Shown: positions 1 through 20,900, counted from the first letter of the stretch. The stretch: 64,000 nt of DNA from Mastigias papua (GCA_964019165.1 OZ025287.1:4594844-4658843); one strand, 5' to 3'. Translations and numbers: made by a program. Notes: generated by a model not told the origin, from the letters alone.

Positions 1-595
1 GCAGTACCGTAATTAAAAGGAGATCTTGGCAAAAATTTTGAAATGGAATCACAGATTGAAACAATACTAAACAATACATCATGTGTGATCAGCGTGATTT
101 TCTTAATGATAGTTTATACTTGCAAGACAGTTTACCGCCTGTAGAAGTTGTCATGGGTGAGAACTTACTTAGGATTTAATAGGCAAGAGGGTTAGAATGA
201 AAATGTCCTGGGTGGAAAATTTTTAAAAATTAATTAGAGGGTGGTTTATTAGGCACTCAGAGTAGGAATTGTCCAGTCAATTCTCCAGCCAATTCTCCAG
301 CCAATTCTCCTTACTGTAGCCCAGGACACAGACATATAAGAGATAAAATTAAATGAGTAGGTGTTTTGTGCAGTATGTTCGTACTTAAGTCATTTCCATT
401 GTTTTGGTTTGCCTCTTCTTCTGTGCCTTGAAACTTTGAAGTTATTGACCAGGATCTTGTTTATTGTCAGTAAGTTACTATGTTGTTGTGAGTTTATGAG
501 TATGGTTATAACAGTTAAAAGCAAGTTTATGTTGTAGGAATATCGTTTTTTATCATTTTTATTATCTTTTCATCATCTTTCTCTCATGTTTTCAG

Positions 596-6723
<6,128 letters not shown>

Positions 6724-9700
6724 GTAACATTTTCTGGCCTTTTAACATTGTAAATCATGAAAACTGATTTTCAAGAAAACTGATTTTCAAATAATTAGTA
6801 AGAATATTGCAAGATGATTAGGAAGAATATTCTCATTTTATTGAGAAGAGTATTTATTCCCAGATCGATATAGATGATGCTGCACAATTAAAGAAGGCAT
6901 TCTTTGGCTATTTACTGCTAGAGAGTTTGTATTTAAAGACTTTGTATCGATATCTTTATGGGGAGGGGGGGGGGGATATGAGCCGTACCTTGTGTTAGCT
7001 TGTGTTAGGAAATCACGACATTGTTAGGGACGCAATGTTTTGGTAGCAGGCATGAGATTAAGGTTGTTAAACACATATTTTCATCATGTGAAAGTAAAGC
7101 TGATTGGGAAGGATTCAAATCCCAATGTGTAATTGTACGTAACTACTTAGGGTGTTATTTGTAGCATTAGAATTGGATACGATGTTATTTGCCTGAGAAA
7201 TGTTTTGAGGCTCACTTTTCGATTCAGATTAATCATACTTGTGATGATATGAAGAGTATAGACGCCAAAGTCCTTCTATGGGGATGGGATAAGAACCCTT
7301 TTTCCTGCAATGTCTTACGGACGGCGAGAGCAGCGATTCATAAGGAGATATGTCCTATAGAGATTGTCCGGCATCTGCCCAAGGGTTAGTCATTTGAGGC
7401 TCATGGTTTCAAGAAATACTAGTCTTTAATACCATTTGAACCGTGTTGGTTGATTTCGTTACCTATTGTTGATCTTGTTTGATATTTAGCTATATACATT
7501 CTGTATAGTAGTATGGGCTTTATTTTTATTAGGAGAAGAGAAAGAGATGACCATATGTAAGCTGATAGTGAAGATAGTGTTCGAAGTGACTCACTTGAAG
7601 AACTCATCCACGTTTAGATGATACGAGATGAAGAGAACTTGTTTTAACAGATATTGATATGTTGAAAGTGACTATTGTTGTAGAAAAAACCACATTCTGA
7701 CGTAACAAATAGTATCATTTGTCTGTTATTGCCGCTTTCTTCAGCGAGTTTCTTCAAATGCAAACTAAGGCTCACCTAGCTACATCAAGGCACTAGTCTG
7801 AACAGTTTTTAGTTTTAGAATAGTTTCTTGCCACAGCTAGAATTATGAGAGCATCGTCAGTCGATGTTACAGATGCGGAATCACAACATCATAGCAGAAG
7901 TATGATCGTCTTTTTATATATAGCTCACTTTCATTACACACTGTAAATAGCGTCCATGCGTGGCCTAAGAAACTCGTTATTTTTCGTAGTGATAATTGTT
8001 TCATCTTCATAGGACGCTAAGTGATAAACGTTGACTGTCATTACTGCTATGTTATTTATTTCAATCATTTGTCATTACTAAGAGAGCAGGACTGCATCAA
8101 CACATTTACGATGTAAGTTTCTGTTTTTCATTCCAACTCAACATTTTGAAGAAGCTTTCTCTCTGATTGGATAGTAGTTGGTATTGTATGGCCCTAAAGG
8201 TCAACGGGTGGTTCATATGGTTGCTCCAATATACAGCCATATACAGACCAATAACGAGAGACAGGTTGCAAAGTTTTGGTATTAGTTTCATTGCAAAATT
8301 CACCGAACTATGGCATTCTACTGAATAGACAATGCCGCCAATGTTTTATTGAAGGTTTTCACCCTTTTCACTACAAGGATAAAGTTGCAGCAACAGGGCT
8401 AAATCAGAAGCTATGATTTCAGTGTGTCAGGTAAGCTTATCGAGAGTTGTGTTGCGTTTGTACTATTGCTAAAAAAGAAATTGATGATTTTTGTATCCAT
8501 GTTGCAAAGGATGCTGGGCCATAAGTTATAATTCTATGCACATTTTCATTTTTACTCCGGGTCTTTACTTGTGGGACAGCCCAGAGTATGCGAAGGACAA
8601 AACATATTTGTCTAATTTAACGGTGCTCAGTTTGTAATAGTATTTGTGGTCGACGTGAAATATCAACCCATGCTATATTATTACTTTTATGATAAATGTC
8701 TTCGACAGGTATTCGAAGGTGGAAGTACAGAACTACAGGCAGTTTCACTTAACATTTTCAGTTTTGTTTCTATGATATTCGTAGGGAAAATCCATTCCTA
8801 ATGCAGACATTTTGCTTTACTTTCATGAGTTGTTGTTGCCATTCTAGTTAAGTAATATTCAGGGAAAGATTACAGACATAAACGAAAATATGACTGTCTG
8901 AATATTATTTGATACTGATAATATTACTTGATATTGCTTAATATCATTTGATAATTGTTAATTGTTGTGATTCTTAGAATACTGCTTGCTCCACTTTTGT
9001 TTTGAAAGCGTAGACTTTGTATCATTGTTTTAGTGACTATGAAATTGGCCTGAAAGTTGGAAGTAGGTATGGTTACAATGAGCCACTAACGGTGGACAAA
9101 AAAACTCGTTTAGCATGTTTGATGGAATATAGAGATTGACAAATTAAGCGGTAGTGTCTGTAATAAAACTATACAATATGATGTAAGAAGACGCTTCCTG
9201 AAAACCTTGCTTCAGAATATGGCTTTTGTAATTGCGCATATCAGCAGCAACAGCAGAATAATTAATAATTGATTATTGAGTAACAACGTATTGAGTTTGA
9301 TATAAACTCCTCAAAAAATTCTTTATTGTCTAGTTAACGGATTGCCATTACCACAACTGTGCCATTACGAGAGTGAAAGAAGTATCTACCATCTTTTTTA
9401 CTTATTTTATTATCTAAAAGGACCAGAACGGAGAAGTTTAGGATTGGAAAAAGCGGCTCACGAGGAACACATCTTGAAAGTTTGTTAGTTGCTCAAAACT
9501 ATGGTGTAACATACCTCTTGAGGAAATCCTTGAGTGGTTACGAATGAACCCAAGAATCCCGCTTCTAACCTAGATGTGATGATATTGAATCAGGCATTAA
9601 ATTTTCCAGAAAATGAGTTCCTTCTGTAGATGACAATCAATAAGTACATTGACGTATTAGAGATCCAGCTACCGTTTACAAGGGATGGAAAATTCAATCC

Positions 9701-11782
9701 TTTGAGAGAAAATCGTTGCTATAATTGGGATCTTAAATGAAAAATCATGTTGGTAGTAGAAGGAAGAGCAAAAATTCGATTAAATAAACGATAGATCACA
9801 AAATTTAAAAGGCGATGAAGATGTCAAGAAGTCAATTACCTTTTGGTCAAAAATGCAGCATGTGATAAAAATAAACAGACCCTTGAAAAATAATGAAACA
9901 CTATTAAGTAAATGAATGTAAATTTCCTCAGTGACTGGTTCCAACAAAAAAAACATACTTTGAAGTCAACGAGTCACTGTAAAGGGACCCCCTTAAAATC
10001 AAATTACAAAACCAGGGACGTAACTAGGAATTTTTGAGGGCAGGGGTGTAGTGAACAAAAGGGCACACTAAGCACATTCTAAAGAGAATGTATCTTGAAT
10101 TACATTTTTCAGACTTAAAAACAAAAGAAATCGTCTGGAAATTTCAGGATTTCATTGCTTTCAAAGGAATAAAAGTTTTTAAGCAAGTATGCGTAACAAA
10201 AGTGTAATACCAAGTTTCAAAATCCTCCTAGAAAAAGGGTGCTTTTGTCTTTTTGAGGAAAACGGAAAGGGTCTAGACCCCGGGACCCACCACATGGTTG
10301 CACACCAGAAGGCACTACCGTGAAAATCATTTGAGGATTTGGGATAACCTCGAGAAGGAACCTAAAAATCAATTTCAAGTTTGCTGTTTTAATCTAATGT
10401 TATATGTCCTTTCTAATCTTTCAATTGTTCATTCGCAAAACTGGTCGATTTGATTAGTATCTCTTTAAACTTCAATCATATTCCAATCAACCATCTTGAA
10501 ATATTGGGTATATCGCTTTTAGTGCATTGTATGTAGTTAACGTTCGACAACTCGGCTGTCCGTTAACTATAGCGTCCGCTGCATCGACACGTATCCGGCA
10601 AACTCCCCTGCTTACTAGTATTAGTACTTTTATTTTATTATATATTTCTATTCCTTTATTTATCTTATATTTTCTTATATACTGATTTCTTCTCCTTTTC
10701 AAAATACATCTCGTTTGAATACCCTTTCGCAAGTCGCCCTATGGCTCCGCCATTTTTTATACCATTCAGAACCCACATGTCCTCTGTTCGAGTTGTCGAG
10801 TTATCGAATGCTGAGTGGTTCATTTTGTTCTGTTTCGTTTTGTTTCACTTTGTTTAGTTTTGTTAGTCTGTTTGTTTGCTTTTCTTTCCCAATTCCTTTT
10901 TCTCTTTCCCTTCCATTTGCCGTCATTGCTGGTCATTTGCTTTTCTTCCGTTATTTATTGTATTGACCATGGGGTATGCAGCGTATATTGCTCCCCATGG
11001 TGCCATCTTTGTGGTGTTTGTATAGTAACATGAGAAATGTATTATTGACTGTGAGATGCATTGTAATAGTTATACAGATAAAAAATGATGCAAAATATCA
11101 TATAAATTGTTTACATTTTGGACATTGCTTTACTGCGCATCTACTTTGGTGCCAATATCTTTAGCGCTCTCAATTTCGCCCGAGGCTAAATCCTGCCCAT
11201 GGCAAGTTTTTTGATGGCCCGTTGACCCATCGATTTTGGCCACAAATTGACTTGACGCAGAAGCAAACTTACTATGGTCCCACTAATACCATATTGTAAG
11301 GAATTTGCAAAGCAGTTCTGAACCAATTTTTGCGATGAAACTAAACAAGGCGTTTCCATTCAGTCAGAAATCCTTGACTTTGCCCCTAAACTATACCAAT
11401 TATTCGTCTAGTGCAGAAACCAACACTCTACTTGTTCCCAGTGATAGGGAATTGAAGGACACTTTTGCCACACCGTAAATCACGAGAGACCCTCCATCGC
11501 GCAAAAATTACATTTTATGGAAGCATATTTATTGCAAAAAAGAGCAAACAATTTAAGAGGGGCACTCGTAAATAGACTTTCCTCAAGATTAAAGGTATAT
11601 TTTCAGATCTTTTAGGGCACTTTTCAGCATTTAGAAGGTAAGTGGTGAGGGCAGCTGCTCTCAATGCTCCCTGTTTTGGACGTAGATCCATGTATAGAAT
11701 GAAGTCAATATGAACTATTTTTATTCATATTCTTATGCAAAAATGAAAATCTGGGTGATATGTTATTCTATATCATTCAGAT
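6724..11782. other. Intergenic or 3' region, no supported gene
   Basis: Between the last visible CCT2 exon (+) and the GPCR gene (-) I see no exon with both good splice sites and conserved text. It contains a G run near 6965-6976, a dispersed repeat near 10015-10310, and a T-rich low-complexity stretch at about 10823-10915. Short open frames here have no recognisable similarity. The missing CCT2 terminal exon and the missing GPCR 3' exon may both lie here. Confidence 0.6.
10015..10310. repeat. Dispersed repeat family, copy 1
   Basis: Contains the ordered landmarks aaaaagggtgcttttgtc, tttttgagg, gggtctagaccccggg, and then a tag resembling tagttgcacacc. The same order appears at about 18400-18510 and 58530-58620. 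All three copies lie in intronic or intergenic DNA. No coding capacity is visible, and it may be the tail of a non-autonomous element. Confidence 0.6.
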
Positions 11783-11910
11783 TCATGGATTTAGAGAAAG
11801 CATTCTCTGGAACAGCCTCGTAATTTTGCAAACAGTTTTCAGCCATTCAAATTTGATACTGAAGTGACACAAACAGTTTAACATTGGAACATCTGATGAA
11901 AAGAACAAAC
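11783..11910 (-). other. Possible out-of-frame continuation of GPCR helix 7 and tail
   Basis: Directly after the exon ending FAILNSFQ at 11911, the next frame reads GLFF, later LCHFSIKFEWLKTV and CKITRLFQRMLSLNP, then a stop at 11783. FQ-GLFF and a short basic tail are what adhesion GPCRs usually show after helix 7, but this frame is off by one base from the exon. Either the true 3' exon is elsewhere, or there is a one-base change here. Confidence 0.35.
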
Positions 11911-14900
11911 CTGGAATGAGTTCAGTATTGCAAATATGAATTGCATGGTGAAGTTGCTCTTTGAGACGGCAAAAACGCCAAATATCCAAGTCAAACCAAT
12001 AGATGGTGCCAATACAAGAATAGCCCGAAAAAGTCGTCTGGAAGAGTAGAAGTAATTTCCTGATTGCCACGCATAAATCAAGTTAATTACATAAGCAATG
12101 TTTTGTGTTTCACGTCATGCATTAAAGTGTAATAAAACAAATGTTTATAATTAACGAAGTTCTACATCAATTGGTATCACCGTTAGCTACAAATCAATAA
12201 ACCAATGTCAATTATATGTTTATGCAATTTAGTTCCTCCGCATCCAGTGCTTTGTGGTCTTCCTAGTAATTGTCAAATGAATGAAAGAAACAGTGATCGA
12301 GAAAAACGAGGTAGTATTCGATAAATCTGAGCCAGCAGCAGCGTCATGTTATAGCATAATGAGAATGAAGACCAGATGAAGATAAGGTGTATTTGGAGCA
12401 TATCTGAAATATTGTCAGAGTTACGCGTTGAGACTTCATTGTCGTCAGGTTTGTTGTTCACCTTATTGCAGACTTCAGTGTGCACGTTTCTTCTTTTATA
12501 AGAAACCTGACTCAAGGCCTAATAGCAAAGGTTTCTTAATTTTAGCTAAATTTTGGTTCTAAAAGTTTCTTGAAAGTTTCTTGATTTAATGAAAGCAATT
12601 GCAGTGAAAACGAAAACAAACCAGGATAATATATTTTGCATATGCCCTAAAGCTTTAGGACATAAAGCTTTACTGTAGGGGAAACTTATTAAATCTGTAG
12701 AGACAAAAAGAAGTCGCCGAAACTGACAAAGATTGACAAGAAATTTGTAAAATTTCTTGACTCTTTCCATGTAGTTCTACAGGTTTCTTAAATTTTATCG
12801 TGCCAAGTACTAGGTTTCTTGTAAACCCGTTTCATATAGAAAAATAGTGTATCCTCTCTCTTTAAAGGAAAATTAGGGGAAAAAGCATTCAAGATGTACT
12901 TATCTTAATGTTTTGTGCTAAACTGAAATATTACCAGAAAAAAATTATTTACTGCACGAAAAAGTGAAAGAGTTATACATAATGAAAGTACTTTCTGTTC
13001 GACTTTAATCAAAGAATGAAACGTGGAGGAAATTATTGACGAGGTAAATGCATCAACAATTCCAAACTGATGGAAATGGGAGAATAGTGCGTTTGACTGC
13101 CTATTTGTCTTACCAAAGGGGTATACCCATTCACTTCTAACCTAATGCAAGGACGAACGTGAACTCTGTTCTGACTATTTACAACAGGGTGTTGAATCCT
13201 CATTTAAGGCGAATTCAAAATTTTTCAATGGGTGACGATCATGCTTACCAAATAATCCACAAATTATCGACAATATATGTTTCAGCGTATTTATTCCAAA
13301 AATAAAACAACAAGTTTCCATGTGGATTTTCATGTGAGAATGCAAGGTAGAGCGGGTTTGAGTCAAATCTTTTTAGGTCATCTAGTGTTTGAATGAATGA
13401 CTTGATTCTCTCTAATTTGATAGCTTTTGCACAAGAGCAGTGACCTATTTGTCAGCTTCTCTCTGGGTATACAGATCGAACATAGCTGCAGGCAATCTAA
13501 TATTGGCTTGGCCCAATAGTCAATCTTCTTAAAATATGCCATTATAAGAGGCCTTAAAAGGTTCATTTGTGTAGGACTGTGACATAAAATTATTGTTGTG
13601 TTGTGTTCGAAAAGCGTCTCATGTTGTCAATATCAAACCTGCTCCTTAAAGTAAAAGAGTTGTAAGTGAAGGGATGTTATATTTGTACGACATTTAATTA
13701 TAACTACAAGGTGAATTTATATCATGCTTTGGGAATAACGTTGAGCCTGGTGCCACTATAGCTAAAACTCTTCGAATCTACACATTATGAACTAGTTTAG
13801 TACAAAGAGGGACTTCTCTCAGTAGCACCATTTTGAAAAAGCTACATATAAGCTTCGATTAGACACCCCTACTTTATACTTTTCTTAACTTCATGATTGA
13901 ATTCTTTCATTTTCACAATATTTAACAAAACGTTAATTATACAACAACTAATATAATACAGAAATAAATTTCAATAGCTTTTTGACAAATAGCTCCAGAT
14001 TAAATTCTTAGCAAACGCATGGTTCTAGGCAAGTTCAAACATTGATATACCTGAAATCCCTTTGTTGTCAAAATTTGGAAAAAGATGATTGGATGAAAAA
14101 TGCTTTAGATAAAAGTAAAGAGACATACTGAATTTTGCAGAACTTGTTTGCATCCTGCATCAACTTTGTACGAAGCATTCTCAGCAAGACATTTATGGAA
14201 ATAACGATGTTGGACTATTTAAAGGAAAACAATGAATAATAGATTTCCTTTCGATGATACATGATTAATTGGTGAATAAGTGATTCAGAATAAATTTCAA
14301 TAAAAAGTGCTCGTTTGACATAAGTGAGAAATTATATTAAAATGATGAACATAGGTGATATTTTGTCATAGTAAGGGAAAAACAAGTGTAAATACAAGGA
14401 AACCGAAGTAATAATCGCTTCGGATTGACAGACCCAATCCGAAGTGAACCCAATCCGGCGTCGCGTAACTCAGGCCTAAGAGAACTTCATGTCCTTTCTT
14501 GCAAAATGCAGCTAACGAAAAAAATTGACCAAATGCAATGAATTATGGGGAAGATTTCATAGTTACCATGGTGATTAATGCTGCGGGTCCAAGGAATACC
14601 CACAATGCACCGTTCTTTGCACTAAGCCAGCAACTGAGAACAAAGCAAAGAAATTTTTATAAATAGAATTCAGCTTTAAAGCTTCGTTTTCGTAGTCATG
14701 TTGGAATTAAATTTATTTATAAACTGTGATGATACCGAAGGCTAGTCTTCACTCCGGTTATCTTTATCCTAATTAGAACAAGAGTGATGCTAACGGAAGT
14801 CTTTTGATCTTCCTTATTCTAAATCTTATCAGACTGCATTTTGCACCTAGTATTCCTCTTATTGTACTTGTACTTTAACAAAAGTTAATTACAAAGAGTG

Positions 14901-17900
14901 AAATGTTCATATCATAAATCAACTTACAACTGTGAAGTGCCAAATCCACTGCCCCCAGTGATAATCAACGCTAATGATACAATCACACACGGAATTCCTT
15001 GAAATATTATGAAGTAAAAATCAGAAATGCCCGGCCCAGCAGATGATTGTTACATATCTAATACTGAAAAACATCATCAGATTCACAAAAAGTAGATTCT
15101 GTAGCAATCAAGATTTTATTCACGGAGCAAGTAATATGGAACAATAAAGAAAGCAGACAACCTGTCTAAAGTCTTTGGGACATCACAGAAACGAATAAAA
15201 AACCAAATTGCTCTTAGCCTGTCATTCATGTACCTTACACACATCTCCATCCTCCCTGACACAATGTTGTTTTGCCTATGAGAAGCTTGAGGCTATTGTG
15301 CAAGTAAAAATTTTTCTCTGTCGCTTATTGTTTGGGGGAAGGAGGGGATGAATAATTAATGCAGAATAAAAAAATGCAAAGTTTTCCGGGACCCATATTA
15401 TATATTCTCAGGATTGAGAATGCCCCCCCCCCCCATAGAAGAGAGATAGGATAGTGGACAATTGCATGATTATATTCATCTTCCAGTAATTATTTTCATT
15501 AACAGCAACTATAAAGAAGAGAATTAAAAATCGAAGCTATCCATGATTTGGATTTTAGAGCGTACTAATTTTTAGGTTGAGCCAGTGATGGCAAATTTTC
15601 GCAGTGCCAAACAGTAAATGTATGGAATGATAAAACCACTGAAATCTTTAAAGTATGTTGCAAAAATTGCTTTGCTGGAGATATCATTTGTGATATTAGT
15701 AGCAATCACTAATCAATGAACATTCACTAATCAATACTCATTCTAATAGCATTGCAGAAAACTAGAGTCAATCATATTAAAAGCAAAAATTAAAGTGCAT
15801 GGTCAGAAGAGGTTTCCTAAAGGCAAATACCTCTCAATTTTCAATGAAATCCACAGTGATACATTTTCCTCGTAATTAGGTATGTGTCAGAGCAAAACAG
15901 TTTTAGAATGAAGAATGTTGATATGTTTGAATTAGTGGCTTGTTATTGACAGGGTAAAAATTGTTGGTACATAGAAGCTATATCATTTTCTATCAGGTAG
16001 ACAAAGTTATCTAAAAATATCCCCTTTAAATTGAAAATTAAATTTGTCAAAAGCATAAAAAATGAAAATCATACCATAGCCAATAATAACTTGGCGCAAA
16101 ACGGACAAACACTCTTTGAAAACATTTGATGTCAGAATATACAATTGAATGCCCATGTTCAACATCCAGCAAAACGAAGCAAGAAAGAAGTATGACATAA
16201 GCGATGCAATGAAACCACAAAGAAACTGAAACAAAAACACGTTTAAGAACGAGTAAAATTATTGTGTTGCATAGGTTATTCAAATGCATCTTTAGACACT
16301 GCAGTTACAGACTTTACTACCAGCACAATATTCTGCAAGCCAAATATACACGCTATTCAGATAATGAAAAGACATAAATTATAGCCAAATTGGCGAACAG
16401 CTTATACCTCATTATGCTTTGCGTTTTCAATGCCAGCAATAAATATTGCTTGCGCCAGCAGCAATGACAATACGATATTAATAAGAATGAATCTCCTTTT
16501 GCTTTGAACCCTTGAAAGAGAAAGCAATCATCTCATTTGTTACAGAGTTTTTGGTCGCTCTTCAAAACCAGTGCAGCCCTTGCTTTAAAATTAACTTAGA
16601 TTTGTCTTGAGAAGTAGCAAAGATACTGTTTTGCATTGAGCAATGTTAGTAAGGATATGTTACTATGCATGAAACGATACTTATGAAATGAGAGATCTCA
16701 AATATAATTGAACCAATCACTTCACAGTATGAGACATATAATCGATATGAAGCAAAATGCAATACAATCAGTATTTAACTTGCTTGGCAATAGCGTAAAC
16801 AGCTAATGTCACGATTTCTCCAATCATTGACATGAAGCAACCAATAGTGGATGTGATTGACAGAACATGATGCTCTTTTGAGGAGATTTTGCTCGCCTAA
16901 AACAGGGTGTTAAGCTTACGAATTAATCTGAAACACGATTTTGATGCACAGAATCAATTATTCAGTGATAATATAAATACATCATTGATCAATTAATTAA
17001 TGAATCATTCAACCAGTCAAGCAGCCAATCAATCAACCAGTCAATCAATCAATCAATCAATCAACCAGTCAATCAATCAATCAACCAGTCAATCAATCAA
17101 CGAATTAAATGCTTAGCTAATTAACTGAATCAATAGCTACCAAATTTACCTTCAAACTTCCTGTGACAAGAATGGCAAAACTTGTCAAATGGTTGCAATC
17201 TAATGTGGTTGAATCTCTTGATTGAGCAGTGATATTGCACCCACTCTCAGACCAATAACCATCCAATCTGTGAGTAAGAACATTAGATCACATTGATTAA
17301 GACACGTAAAGCATTGGTTGCAGTAAAAAAAGTTTGAAGAGTGAGAAATTCAATAGTAGCATACACTATTTTGCAATGGATGGATAATCTCACTGCAAAG
17401 ATCTCGAAGTAGGTGATTTATTTAAGTACTTAGGCAGCAAGAAAACAGTAGAACACTTGCAAAAGTAGTATGTGCTTCTGAGTGTTCACACTTGACTTGG
17501 CTGCACAAAAAAGATCAATTGAATTTGAAATGGAATGATATATAAGCATACCACGAAACCCATTCACACAAATAATGAATCAGTGAAGGAGGAACTCGTA
17601 CAAAACATTGGAAATGTCGACATCAATGGTAAGAAAACGACAATTCAAATGGTTTGGACATGCAACGAGGTACAGTTGCAAATTTCTATTCGCAAATAGC
17701 ATAATGTATGGTAGACTATCAGGAGAATGGGGAAGAGGCAAACCCACAGCGGATTATCCGCAACTGAGGCAGTTACAGCAGCTCATGACATAGAAGGATG
17801 GAAACAAAGAGTTGGGGATTCAATAGTCCCGTCTTCTCAAACTATGGTCTAGAGAGAGAATTTTATTAATCAATTCAATGCATAGAACAGATTACCCTTC

Positions 17901-20900
17901 TGTAAACTTCCAGAAGACTCCTTTACGCTCGTAGAGTTCGTCCTAGTAGAGTAAATAGGAACCAGGAATTAACTCTCATTCAAAAGGTTTAAAAAGTTGC
18001 TAGAAAATAATAATGCATAATTTAGTATGTGATATGATGCAGTATGATAAAGAACATTTCTGATGCTGTTGGTTTTAAAATAGATAGATAATTCAAAATA
18101 GATTTCTAAAGTTGATAAAATGGAGAAAATCTTACATTTGAATTTCTTACTGGAAATATTTTCATACGCATATACGGATTAACCCGCTTTGGCGTTTCAG
18201 TTGGTCCCACCGTTAAAATTTAACGTAGGCCAATCATATTTAATGCTATTAGATGACCCATTCTAAATATAGCTGGGCATTATCACTATTGATTTGTGAG
18301 CAGTAATCTCAAGCGTGAAACTAAGAATTTTACAGACAGAAGAAACATTAGCTGAATTTTCAATAGTTTATTACAAGTAAGTTCACTGACAATTGTAAAC
18401 AATTCTACTTAATAAAAGTATAATACAAAGTTTCACAATTGTCCAAGAAAAAAGGCACGTTCATCTTTTTGAGGTAAAGGGTAAGGGTCTAGACCCCCAG
18501 CACCCTCCGTAGTTTCGTATTTAAATAATCTATAGCAGATCCAGTATTAAATTTATTTCATACCGCCTAGATTAAAACCTTTTCATTTTCCCCCGATTCC
18601 TTGCAGCAAATATAAGTGGTGTCAAGGGATACGTGCAGTTAAACAAAGGTGTCTTGCATGGTCGTTACTTGCTTTTGATAGCCATGATAATCAAATAGCA
18701 GGGGAATACGGTTTTTCAACTGTCCAAAAATGTACTATGGACAAAAATGATAATACCTAGACACAAAAATGACGACTTCAAGTGCAAATCTCATTCAGCC
18801 AAGCATTTAAAGTGTTGTCGGGAATATTTCCATTTACTAGCTGTGCACAGTGCTTGCTTTGATCGTAGAAAACCGGCTAAGACAGTTATGAGTACCACTG
18901 ATAATATTTTTATTTCCAGTTGTTTTTAGTTGATTTTGACATATACTCCTATTGCAAAATGAGGCACAGAAGTCGACTCACTTATCTAGTGCAAAATAAA
19001 TATGTTAGTTGGCATGAAATCCATGTTTATATTTAAATGTATTGGTTAATATGATTTACCATAATAGCAATGCTACTAACTAAGTACATAAGGAAGAGAA
19101 CATGATTTCTACGTAATCCTTGTATCGTAGCTTTATTTGAGACATCACGTGTGACACCAAGAATTTTCCGATGGGGGCTAACTCTTCCGATTGAGGGGTT
19201 GAGATATGGTTAGCAGGGTACTGGAACTGCTAAAATAACTCCGAGAAAGAGTTCTTCACTTTCCTACTAGAGGCTAGCACGCTCCGGTAGGGGTTATAGC
19301 CCCCTTAGGATTCCCCTGGCGCCACCCCCTGCGAGATATATGTAAGAAACTTCAGATAACAAGTAAATTGTACAGCACAAAGCAGAGTGATAACATGAAG
19401 ATAGCTGACTGTGCAAATGAGTAGTATTCTTCTATGTCGACTTCTAAGAAAGTTTATGAGATTAAGAAATTACGAATCCAACAAAATATCTTATCACATT
19501 TCACCAAACAGAGAAGAAGGGAGAGATCAGCTCACGTGCTGATATAGTGTTTTAAGTTCGACTTTACTAAGTCACAAATTTACCTGTAATAGCTCCTTCG
19601 TAGCCCTAGTCGGTTCGACAGTTACCGAAATTATCTTCTATTTGAAAAATTGTTGACATAGTCGTCACAATTGACTAACTGTAATAGCCAAAAAGTCCCA
19701 GGAAAACTACAGATACTGAGACAAAGGGATTTGCTATAGATTTTAAAATGGAAATCGCCTGATGAAAGCCGATGCAGAAAATCAGTAGTATATTCAGCAC
19801 CATTGATTGAACGTGTAGTTAAGTCGGTTACTAGTTATCTGTGTTTATTACGTCAATATGCCTTATCATTAAAATAGATAACGATCTTTTTGCCTCAAGT
19901 CCAAGAAAATAAGAGAAAATAGTATTGAAAACGGACAATGGCTTTGATTCCCGGGCCTCGTTATCAAGATTATTGCATTTCCTAATGCAATTAGTAAAAT
20001 ATCATTTCCTATTGATTATTAGGTCCCTCGTCAATTTCGTTGATGTTTTCCTCGGTTGTCATAGATGTGAGTCTTTCAGAAGACCTGGGGGAGCTTACCG
20101 TGGTAAGATGATGCAGGTTTATCCTTGCTGGTGCATAAAGCCTATCATTTGACATTCCAAAAATAGACAGAGAAATCACTCGGCTGTCGAGGAATCTAGA
20201 AAAATGTTCCATGAAAATTAGTGACAACCTTAATCTAGAGATTCATTTTAGGCCATATTTAAGAGACAAAAAGATGCCTTAAGTGAAATAAACATGGTAG
20301 ACGAGCCATAAAAATACCTGAAGGAACATAAACACTTATTGCCATTAGAAAATGAATCATGAGCTCGCAAATTTCACACCATTTGCAGAGAGGATATTAA
20401 CAGAAAAGTATACATTTGAACAGTTAATAAAAATCCCCTAAGGTGAGCAAAGATTTGTAATCAAAATTATCGAATCGCATCAAGAATATTATTAAGTTTA
20501 ACATCAAATAATGACAATCTTACCGAGTAAAATTGCTCGAATTTTGTTTCTGAGATAGGATGTATTTTGATGGCAAAATCTTTTGTAAAGTTTTGAAATA
20601 TAAAGTTGAGAATGCACACTTCCTCCCTGAAGGAGAATGGAATGGAGAAAAGATCATTACACGGCAAACTGCTATCAATATTAAAAGAATTCTTAAGTAC
20701 TTTAAAAGAACTAACGTTGGAAGGAAATTATTTTCAGTCAGCTTTATTTATTAGTTCTAGCTCGGATGGTTTGATAGAAAATGCCAATTGCCCCTATTGA
20801 TTGCAGAATCATATTGTTGATCAATGGAGCAATGACGTGTTTCCAAATCATTATGCACACAGTTCCAACTCCATAGTGCACCTTTAGGGTTCACACTAGA

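Noticed and set aside
10487..10732. 81-codon - strand protein
   Set aside because: The start is Lys/Arg/Tyr-rich AT sequence, there are no splice signals or known motif, and it is probably part of an interspersed repeat.
15993..16289. Two overlapping - strand frames as separate proteins
   Set aside because: Only the frame with FLCGFIASLMSYFFLASFCW is conserved (GPCR helix 3), and its exon ends at splice sites 16225 and 16075; the other frame is a shadow.
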